Source: a virus | Length of the DNA: 26,223 nucleotides | IMG/VR virus record: IMGVR_UViG_3300031227_008087 | Location: 1-26,223 of that record | Reading direction: 5' to 3' (one strand) | Shown here: piece after piece, positions 20,932 to 26,223 of the stretch | Position numbering within the stretch: position 1 is the first letter of the stretch | Layout: every line of letters begins with the position of its first letter | Notes under the pieces: generated by a model | What the model was told of the DNA's origin: nothing | Database searches by the model: none | What the model saw: the letters and a program-made list of their open reading frames with translations, nothing else | Made by a program: the position numbers and the translations under genes

Positions 20932-21066
20932 AAATGCTAAGGTAGGGCGGTATTGCCGCCTAAAGGAATCACCCTTTATTTTCACTCTGATTACTTTTTC
21001 TACTCGATTAACTGTTTACTTTTTCTTCAGAATGCCCCAATCCATTTCGTGATTGAATCTAGCTCG

Positions 21067-21138
21067 TGGGTTGTAAAGGAGTTGAACCTCTATCTGGTCG
21101 CTTTACAGGCGAGTGCATTACCCCAATGCTAACAACCC
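21067..21138 (-). tRNA. tRNA-Tyr(GTA), class I
   Basis: 72 nt. Perfect acceptor GGGTTGT/ACAACCC, loop CTGTAAA, variable loop only 5 nt, A73. Differs in class from the Tyr tRNA at 17257. Confidence 0.82.
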
Positions 21139-21198
21139 AGATGTAAATTTTGTGTGAGACGCTGAGCGTCTTTACGGACAAATATTACTAAAACCTTG

Positions 21199-21271
21199 TG
21201 GAAAGAGTGGGAATCGAACCCACCACAGTCTGCTTGCAAGGCAGTCTCGCCCCCTTGGAACATGTCTCCCC
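21199..21271 (-). tRNA. tRNA-Ala(TGC)
   Basis: 73 nt. Acceptor GGGGAGA/TCTTTCC includes G3-U70, the alanine identity pair. Loop CTTGCAA, T arm GTGGG/CCCAC, A73. The D arm is atypical. Confidence 0.82.
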
Positions 21272-21355
21272 GTCCTGTGAATTCTTTACAGGATATCACT
21301 AGACTGAAGGAACACCTTTGACCTATGATCACTTGATCTCCGGCTGTGTTACATG

Positions 21356-21427
21356 CGGAACTGATGGGTAACGATCCCACTTCCACGGCTTGACAAGCCG
21401 TTGTCCATGCCTACTGACTCCAGTTCC
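21356..21427 (-). tRNA. tRNA-Asp(GTC), copy 1, with altered T-loop
   Basis: 72 nt. Perfect acceptor GGAACTG/CAGTTCC, ACGGC/GCCGT stem, loop TTGTCAA, T-loop ATCGTTA, G73. Confidence 0.85.
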
Positions 21428-21641
21428 AAATATCCATATACTTCTGAAGGTAATTTAAATTACGAGGTAATTTCAATGCAGGATTGGCATCGGCGGTTGT
21501 GTCATACATCCAGCTGAAAAGGAGTACATCAGTCGTGTACCCAGACCTCGATTATTGTCCCCTCATATATCGAGAATGAGCCGAGTGGCGTAACCCTGTG
21601 TCACTCATAGGGAGTGCGATGCAGCACTATTTCAGAAATGG

Positions 21642-21714
21642 TAGCGGATGAGGGATTCGAACCCCCGACGTCTTGGTTATGAGCCAAGCAAGCTGACCAC
21701 TGCTCCAACCCGCA
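21642..21714 (-). tRNA. Initiator tRNA-fMet(CAT)
   Basis: 73 nt plus encoded CCA. The TGCGGGT...GAGCAG body matches bacterial initiators, position 1-72 is a T-T mismatch, the anticodon arm is CTTGG-CTCATAA-CCAAG, A73. It keeps two of the three G-C pairs below the loop. Confidence 0.87.
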
Positions 21715-21726
21715 ATTTTTAAATGG

Positions 21727-21793
21727 TGGCGGGGCCAGCAATCGAAGCTGGAAACGTGAGCTTATGAGGCTCCGCGGCACCTAGCTCCCCGCA
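21727..21793 (-). tRNA. Second initiator-like tRNA(CAT) with reduced D arm
   Basis: 67 nt plus encoded CCA. TGCGGGG/CCCCGCC leaves a T1-C72 mismatch; loop CTCATAA; T arm CCAGC/GCTGG. Only 13 nt separate acceptor and anticodon stem, so the D stem is at most 2 bp. Confidence 0.7.
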
Positions 21794-21802
21794 ATGTATG
21801 TT

Positions 21803-22018
21803 TTAATAAAGTTGTGTTTTTTTATGCAGGGAATACCGAGTGGTGTCTCCATTCATGATAATACTATATGTACCTGCCGTATCTGCAACGAGTTCCAAAC
21901 GAAATTCGTGATTTTCAAGTGATTCTAATGCCGTATCCCGTTGATTATCCATATAATCAAATGCGATAAGCCATACCACTAAAATTAGTAAAATCGCTAT
22001 TCCTCGTGTCATTTTCAT
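21803..22018 (-). CDS. Small membrane-anchored protein (71 aa)
   Basis: MKMTRGIAILLILVVWLIAFDYMDNQ...: one N-terminal span (about residues 5-21), then an acidic then beta-rich tail. AAAGG before ATG 22018; TAA stop. No family recognised. Lies between tRNA-Asp and the initiator pair. Confidence 0.65.
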   Translation of the reverse strand: MKMTRGIAILLILVVWLIAFDYMDNQRDTALESLENHEFRLELVADTAGTYSIIMNGDTTRYSLHKKTQLY

Positions 22019-22043
22019 TTTGTTACCTTTATTTTTTGTTAAG

Positions 22044-22120
22044 CAGACTATACGGGATTCGAACCCGCCTGACATTCTTCCTTGACAGGGAAGTGACCAC
22101 TCCTAGCAGTCCCATAGTCT
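22044..22120 (-). tRNA. tRNA-Asp(GTC), copy 2
   Basis: 77 nt. Perfect acceptor AGACTAT/ATAGTCT, CTTCC/GGAAG stem, loop CTGTCAA, G73. Shares its odd D arm with the tRNA at 15601. Confidence 0.83.
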
Positions 22121-22142
22121 ATTAATTCTTCGGGCAAACCTT

Positions 22143-22215
22143 AACGAGTAGTTGGAATCGAACCAACATTTCATCAGGTTATAACTGAGTGGGATATCCA
22201 TTACCCTATACTCAC
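22143..22215 (-). tRNA. tRNA with ATA anticodon (Tyr codon UAU)
   Basis: 73 nt. D arm GGGTAATGGATATCCC, T arm GTTGG/CCAAC, stem CTCAG/CTGAT and loop TTATAAC give anticodon ATA. A34 is very rare outside Arg(ACG). A one-base shift would give TAT (Ile) but breaks the stem. Confidence 0.65.
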
Positions 22216-22241
22216 GATTTACCCAGTTTTTTTAAACTTTG

Positions 22242-22316
22242 AACGGGATATCAGATTCGAACTGATACTTTAAGATTGGAAGTCTCGCGTGCTAAGCCGT
22301 TAAACACTAATCCCGC
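22242..22316 (-). tRNA. tRNA-Gly(TCC)
   Basis: 75 nt. Acceptor GCGGGAT/ATCCCGT, loop CTTCCAA, T arm ATCAG/CTGAT, U73 as usual for Gly. Confidence 0.86.
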
Positions 22317-22336
22317 ATTTAATTCTTTAAATACAT

Positions 22337-22400
22337 TAGAAGGATTTTAACCTTCAACACATGATAAAGTGCCTCATTAAACCAAACACCTGAACGCTTG
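22337..22400 (-). pseudogene. Decayed tRNA remnant
   Basis: GAAGG-TTAAAAT-CCTTC is a T arm with A56, and GTTTAATG resembles a D loop, but no acceptor partner or anticodon arm can be formed. Confidence 0.4.
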
Positions 22401-22491
22401 GGTCCTTTTCGCATGTCCATATCATATACGCACTGGCCAGTACTGTAATATATAATATAACAATTTACATTCTGCCATAATGTATTTAGTG

Positions 22492-22564
22492 TACACCGGG
22501 AGGGTGACGATCCCCCAACCTTGGGCTTAAAAGGCCCCTGCTCTGCCTATTGAGCTACCGGTGC
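22492..22564 (-). tRNA. tRNA-Lys(TTT), copy 2, with altered T-loop
   Basis: 73 nt. Acceptor GCACCGG/CCGGTGT, loop CTTTTAA, T-loop ATCGTCA, A73. The outer anticodon-stem pair is G-A. Confidence 0.83.
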
Positions 22565-22675
22565 ATGTGTGGATTGAGTTTTATTAAGAGCGAACCCACA
22601 AATGCTCTTGCAATATTTTGGAGCAGATTTCCACTATCACCCTGCAGGAATGAAATGGTACTCCACGGTCACAAA

Positions 22676-22757
22676 AAGTTCCTATGGGATTTGAACCCAT
22701 CCAGCTTTCGCTCCTGTCACATGCCGTAAACAGAGATAACCCGTTAACCACGCTTTT
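22676..22757 (-). pseudogene. Decayed class II-like tRNA remnant
   Basis: T arm ATGGG/CCCAT and 3' acceptor strand AGGAACT are intact, and AGC-GAAA-GCT resembles a variable arm. The 5' acceptor strand is absent and the anticodon region is a 12-nt loop. Confidence 0.45.
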
Positions 22758-22944
22758 ACTTAAATCTTAAAAACAACATTTCAGCGACCAATCGGTCTTC
22801 GGTGCTCGTTACCGCAGTTCTTTAAGGGAGACAGAGCCGAATCATCCCACTGTTATTGGTTGTAATATTTTTTATTTATATAATTTTCAATCAATCCTTC
22901 AATTTCAATCCTATGTATATTATCAATCGCAAATTATAAATATC

Positions 22945-22979
22945 AATGTCGAAAAAAAAAGTTTCGAATATTCGACATT
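22945..22979 (-). terminator. Terminator-like hairpin after tRNA-Pro
   Basis: On the minus strand TCGA-ATAT-TCGA is followed by AAC and nine T (22952-22960). A larger AATGTCGA/TCGACATT stem encloses it. Starts five bases after tRNA-Pro. Confidence 0.5.
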
Positions 22980-22984
22980 ATTTG

Positions 22985-23058
22985 TAGCGGAAGTGGGCGT
23001 CGAACCCACCTGTCCAAGTTTCCAAAACTCAGATGCCTAAACCCTCGGTCACTCCACT
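22985..23058 (-). tRNA. tRNA-Pro(TGG)
   Basis: 74 nt. Acceptor AGTGGAG/TTCCGCT, loop TTTGGAA, T arm GTGGG/CCCAC, A73. Confidence 0.86.
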
Positions 23059-23059
23059 A

Positions 23060-23275
23060 AATGTGGCTCCCAATGAAGGGAACCACTTTATATTAAATAG
23101 TCATACGAGATACCTCATAATAACTATCGTTTTTCTACTATTATACCCAATTGTCAAATAACTGACGCGGTTGATATGTCATAATCAACTGTGCAACTCC
23201 CTGTCAACGCGATGACGATTCGCGGCTATACTAACACATCGAAGGTTAGTATGCGGTTTGCCTTTTGTTCCTGTC
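23060..23275 (-). other. Structured spacer with strong hairpins
   Basis: Holds TGGTTCCC/GGGAGCCA just upstream of tRNA-Pro, GTTGAT/ATCAAC, and ATACTAAC/GTTAGTAT with a 9-nt loop at 23229-23253. No ORF. Could be a small RNA or tRNA-processing signals. Confidence 0.4.
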
Positions 23276-23286
23276 ACAAATATATC

Positions 23287-23354
23287 AAAATGTAGATGGC
23301 TCTGAATCATCTTCTCCCAGTTCGACTGGTCGCTTTCCATTAAGCTATACATTT
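23287..23354 (-). tRNA. 68-nt tRNA-like element
   Basis: Perfect 7-bp acceptor AAATGTA/TACATTT, T8-A9 and D arm GCTTAATGGAAAGC. The T-arm is GATGA-TTCAGAG-CCATC. The anticodon arm prefers CCAGT-CGA-ACTGG with a 3-nt loop, so it probably cannot decode. Confidence 0.5.
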
Positions 23355-23398
23355 TTTTCAAAAATCTTTAGAAACTTATTCCGTTTCTTTCATACCTG

Positions 23399-23427
23399 AA
23401 TATACAAGATTTAAACGACAAAGTCAA
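23399..23427 (-). promoter_or_regulatory. Repeated sigma70-type promoter, copy 5
   Basis: Minus strand TTGACT-N17-TATATT. Closest of three stacked promoters to the array. Confidence 0.78.
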
Positions 23428-23494
23428 GCTTTATTTTCGTTTATTTCAAAGTATTTTCAAAAATCTTAGGAGAGGTTCTCTTCTCACATATAAC

Positions 23495-23523
23495 AAGATA
23501 CAAGATAAAAACGACAAAGTCAA
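23495..23523 (-). promoter_or_regulatory. Repeated sigma70-type promoter, copy 6
   Basis: Minus strand TTGACT-N17-TATCTT, spacer identical to copies 1 and 4. Lies between tRNA-Leu(TAA) and promoter copy 5. Confidence 0.8.
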
Positions 23524-23555
23524 CCGTTATTTTCACTTTTCTCAAATTATTTTTG

Positions 23556-23630
23556 TACCCGCCCCGAGGCTCGAACTCGGACTGTGTGGTGTTTAAGACC
23601 AGTCCCTCTTTCCATTTGGGGTAGACGGGC
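23556..23630 (-). tRNA. tRNA-Leu(TAA), class I
   Basis: 75 nt. Loop CTTAAAC, T arm CCGAG/CTCGG, A73, variable loop 5 nt. Third Leu tRNA lacking the class II arm. Confidence 0.83.
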
Positions 23631-23654
23631 GTTTCTCTTTCAAATATCTTAACC

Positions 23655-23683
23655 AAGATACGACATTTTTACGACAATGTCAA
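23655..23683 (-). promoter_or_regulatory. Repeated sigma70-type promoter, copy 7
   Basis: Minus strand TTGACA (perfect -35), 17-base spacer, TATCTT. Heads the whole tRNA array. Confidence 0.8.
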
Positions 23684-23708
23684 CCGTTATTTTCAACTTA
23701 TGCAAAAT

Positions 23709-23737
23709 AAAAAAGGTGAACCTTAGTCCACCTTCAA
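23709..23737 (-). terminator. Rho-independent terminator
   Basis: Minus strand AAGGTG-loop-CACCTT followed by TTTT. Follows the 45-aa gene and separates it from the tRNA array promoters. Confidence 0.7.
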
Positions 23738-23760
23738 TGTATTTTTATGTTATTTACAGT

Positions 23761-23898
23761 TTACAAGAAGGTGGGTGAGTCCGGTATGGATTTTGGTTCT
23801 ACGGCATAATCAAATGATGCACAAATAGTCCCGTGGCGTAAATTGCCGAGGGATGTCAGATGCCATGTAATTTCTTGATGTCTGTAATTGTTTTGCAT
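23761..23898 (-). CDS. Small hypothetical protein (45 aa)
   Basis: MQNNYRHQEITWHLTSLGN...VEPKSIPDSPTFL. AAAGGA precedes the ATG at 23898, which is preferred over an upstream ATG lacking one. Protein-like, no domain; followed by a terminator. Confidence 0.5.
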   Translation of the reverse strand: MQNNYRHQEITWHLTSLGNLRHGTICASFDYAVEPKSIPDSPTFL

Positions 23899-23983
23899 TG
23901 AAAATAAATTCCTTTGTTTAATTTGTGTATCAAGTATATATATCATCCTACTTGATAAAAACACCGATTTATTTTAGATTATT

Positions 23984-24498
23984 TTAATTATAATCTAGTG
24001 TAATTGTAAATAGTCCACCACCATTTGTAGCAGATGCAGTATAAACGCCCGTTGCTTGACTTGTCAATGTTCCTAAATTTCCACCTACCCACAATTTATA
24101 TCCGGTTGCACCTAGAATCACTTCACCACCCTGTGTTACTAATGAGGATGTAGCTTGAGTATCTTCGTGCCCATAGATTACTGGAGTATATGTTACTATA
24201 TTTGTTCCATCACCCAATACGACTGTAGCATCAAATGATACAAGGACGCCAACTCCATCAGAGCCACCTATGTCAAATTGACCGATTGTATATCCTGCAC
24301 CCAAATCGGTATTAACTAATCCTTTTGGGTCCATGATAGGAGTGGATGTTGCTGAGATATTGCCAAAGTTAATATCCACATTTTTCGCCAAAGTAAGCAC
24401 TGATTGTACAGTTGCAGTCACTTCTGCCGTTGCTGACGTTTGTCCCATCAATCCCACTGATAGTAACAATAATAGTATAAATAAGATTATTTTTTCAT
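23984..24498 (-). CDS. Secreted DUF4402-like protein, start out of frame
   Basis: The in-frame part begins with a signal peptide (IILFILLLLLSVGLMGQTSA), then a beta-rich domain with VDINFGNISAT and GGLFTITLDYN, resembling DUF4402 (pilus or surface proteins). The only well-placed ATG (24498, AAAGGA seven bases before) reads ATG-AAA-AAA-TAA; one more A in the A run would give the expected MKKIILF. Hence an indel, slippage site or unusual start. An in-frame TTG is at 24469. Confidence 0.6.
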
Positions 24499-24515
24499 TT
24501 TCTTTTTCCTTTTAT

Positions 24516-25454
24516 TTAAGGTTTGATCCCGACTTTATTGCGGAATTCATCACTTGTTAGATTTTCTTTTTTTTTCTTAACTGGGTTATCTTTTTTGAGA
24601 TAATTGTCAATTTGTCCCTGAGATTCCTTTACCTTTTCAGGGTTGGGGATTGTTACAATGTCATCGGGTCCATACATTGATTCCTTTTTCTTGTGTTTGA
24701 ACTTATCCCACCACGATTTTTTGTCCTTGGGCAATTCCGCAAACAATTTCTGTGCGTGGTCTAATAGTACCATATTAGTTGCAACAACCAACATGACTGC
24801 CAGTGGGTCAAATACGAATATCAATATCAGTATGAAGAATTTCACCACTGTATCGACACTAGTTTCGAATGACCTAGCGATAAAAATAACAGGTCCTACA
24901 TCAACCCCAGAACTTACCAATCCGATCTTCAAATTCGAAACCATAGTGGTTAGCTCATAAATCCTATCACTTAATGGGTTGATCTTTTCCATAAATGCCG
25001 CCCTAGCTTTCCGCTTCGCGGTAGCGTAGTTATCAGGCATAGCATTTATTTCTGCAGTCATTTCATCCACAAGAAATTGTTTATCAATTTGCAATTGTTC
25101 AACTTGATCTTGATATACGTTTAGCTTGGTGGATTGGGTTTCAAAATCCAATGTTGCACCCTGATAGGCGTTGGACAAGTATCCGAAAATCCCCGCGCTC
25201 GTTATCAACATTAAGACTATCACCGCTATAGATAGATATACCTTAATCCCCACATTTATTGTGTCTCAATATCTATACAGAAATGACGCCGTAACAAGCT
25301 TTCCAAATTCCAAACTACTGGCCATAACAATTACTTGCACAGTTGCACCGGCAAATAGTTTAGCCAGCCCGAATACCGAAAAGAACGCGGCACTAGCTGC
25401 AATAGAAAATGTCGCGATCACCATCAGGATCGGAAATCATATACTATTTTTCAA
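24516..25454 (-). CDS. Four-helix phage membrane protein with two in-frame TGA codons
   Basis: 312 residues if TGA at 25437-25439 and 25266-25268 is Trp. The N-terminus reads MKNSI-x-FPILMVIATFSIAASAAFFSVFGLAKLFAGA and then SFLYRY-x-DTIN, where x is TGA. A related protein of T4-like cyanophages, as I recall it, has Trp at both. Four hydrophobic spans lie near residues 8-30, 33-52, 68-90 and 205-235, with coiled coil between 100 and 180. A TTG start is set by AGGAG seven bases upstream. Later Trp codons (SWWDK) are TGG. Function unknown. Confidence 0.8.
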
Positions 25455-25464
25455 TTTTTGTCTC

Positions 25465-25644
25465 CTAGTTATTGTCGTCCACTTCCAACTCAATAAAGTT
25501 CTGAATTGCTTCGGATGCCCTTGCAGCTTCCTGAATTAATTGTTCCAGAACTGGATTGTTGTATTGGGTTGACACTTCACTCAATTTTGTGATTATTAAT
25601 GTCAGTCTATCAATTTTGTTTTGAACTTGAATTCCGTATCTCAT
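25465..25644 (-). CDS. Small hypothetical protein (59 aa)
   Basis: MRYGIQVQNKIDRLTLIITKL..., helical and acidic at the end. GGAG precedes ATG 25644. Its TAG stop overlaps the ribosome site of the membrane-protein gene, so the two are likely co-translated. Confidence 0.65.
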   Translation of the reverse strand: MRYGIQVQNKIDRLTLIITKLSEVSTQYNNPVLEQLIQEAARASEAIQNFIELEVDDNN

Positions 25645-25715
25645 GTCATAACTCCTTATGTGTTTACTAATAAAATCCCCTATTTAGTATAAATAGTCAA
25701 ATCTTATAAAAGAGA

Positions 25716-25748
25716 TAAAAAAATGGGAGCATTGTCACCCCCATTTGT
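25716..25748 (-). terminator. Rho-independent terminator
   Basis: Minus strand AAATGGG-loop-CCCATTT continuing into a run of seven T. Ends the unit of the two small genes upstream. Confidence 0.7.
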
Positions 25749-25770
25749 AGTTGCTTATTTATTTTTTATG

Positions 25771-25959
25771 TTATACGTCGAATTTAATTGAACTCTTCGG
25801 AATAAAAAACAATTTTCCTGTACCATCTATGACGCGATAAGTACCATTCTCTGATGTTACAACGGTTACCCGTTCACCTTTGAATAACTTACTGCCATTT
25901 GATGTCCGCACGTTTTCGATTAAAACGGCTTTCTTATCAATCTTGGTTTCTTCACTCAT
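25771..25959 (-). CDS. Small hypothetical protein (62 aa)
   Basis: MSEETKIDKKAVLIENVRTSNG..., with an SH3-like beta pattern (GERVTVVTSENGTYRVIDG). AAGG before ATG 25959; TAA stop; terminator follows. Confidence 0.6.
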   Translation of the reverse strand: MSEETKIDKKAVLIENVRTSNGSKLFKGERVTVVTSENGTYRVIDGTGKLFFIPKSSIKFDV

Positions 25960-25972
25960 ATTAATTGCCTTT

Positions 25973-26215
25973 CTAGTAAATGTTTAATTTCGTTAAAGCG
26001 GCAATTTGTGTTATTGCCCGATCAAAAGTACCATTGTCAATGTTACTCAATGCCTGCTTAGCCCGTTCACTAGTAAATGGTGTATCATAGAGCCTACCAT
26101 TAAATTGAAATTGATTCTCAGCACTAACTGATATCTTTTTCAAAATGGATACTAGGTCTTTAAAATTCACAAATCCGGTATATGTCTGTGCCAACTTACT
26201 TGAATTATCCGCCAT
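25973..26215 (-). CDS. Hypothetical protein (80 aa)
   Basis: MADNSSKLAQTYTGFVNFKDLVSILKKI..., helical, with NIDNGTFDRAITQIAAL at the end; no recognised domain. The ribosome site is at the window edge. Stop TAG. Shares a transcript with the 62-aa gene. Confidence 0.6.
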   Translation of the reverse strand: MADNSSKLAQTYTGFVNFKDLVSILKKISVSAENQFQFNGRLYDTPFTSERAKQALSNIDNGTFDRAITQIAALTKLNIY

Positions 26216-26223
26216 TACTAAAT

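Noticed and set aside
21450-21465. Operator at the GTAATTTAAATTAC palindrome
   Set aside because: It is AT-only in its core and lies in a spacer without a promoter; chance is likely.
23120-23165. Promoter TTGACA near TATAAT in the structured spacer
   Set aside because: The two boxes are only about 6 bases apart, and no -35 stands at 17 bases.
1-26223. CRISPR array
   Set aside because: Repeated short motifs in the tRNA region are T-arm sequences and promoters; there is no regular repeat-spacer pattern.

Overview
The window looks like part of a large tailed-phage genome, AT-rich, with every recognised gene on the minus strand. The phage assignment rests on a family of small phage-type ORFs, a dUTPase, a phage-style ClpP, three free-standing homing endonucleases, a four-helix membrane protein resembling one seen in T4-like cyanophages, and about 50 tRNA genes or remnants covering all 20 amino acids. 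The host cannot be named from the sequence.

Layout in window coordinates; transcription runs from high to low. (1) 26223-23700: small virion or membrane-type genes, a 312-residue membrane protein, a secreted DUF4402-like protein and two rho-independent terminators. (2) 23690-14763: the tRNA array. Three near-identical promoters stand at its head, and a few tiny genes, decayed tRNAs and a ~0.85 kb structured noncoding region lie inside it. The noncoding region has its own promoter, an embedded tRNA-Arg and flanking direct repeats, recalling GOLLD/ROOL-type phage RNAs. (3) 14690-14137: a small protein gene, then two tandem structured RNAs; one folds convincingly as a ~204-nt RNase P RNA. (4) 14069-13287: a VSR-like homing endonuclease. 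(5) 13262-11023: a cassette of overlapping genes unlike the rest in stop-codon use. (6) 10916-1: an early-type gene block (dUTPase, peptidyl-tRNA hydrolase 2, Tpt1/KptA, metallophosphoesterase, ClpP, receiver domain, SPFH protein, 3D-domain protein, YkuK-type RNase H fold) interspersed with 11 tRNAs, ending with a GIY-YIG homing endonuclease.

The strongest observation is stop-codon recoding. The three homing endonucleases and the membrane protein contain ten in-frame TGA codons, mostly at positions where their families carry Trp, and outside the cassette no gene is clearly terminated by TGA. Inside the 11.0-13.3 kb cassette, five of seven genes end in TGA, several in ATGA-type overlaps. No UCA-anticodon tRNA was found. 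The phage tRNA-Trp(CCA) has a normal Trp acceptor stem and anticodon loop but an abnormal D arm and an added UUCG-capped variable arm, making it a candidate UGA reader.

A second theme is RNA metabolism: tRNAs, an RNase P RNA, Pth2 and Tpt1 together suggest a phage that makes, processes and repairs its own tRNA pool. Many tRNAs carry unusual features, including compensated 19-56 elbow pairs, A54/U58 T-loops, class-I Leu, class-II Ile and Trp, and tRNAs with inserts.
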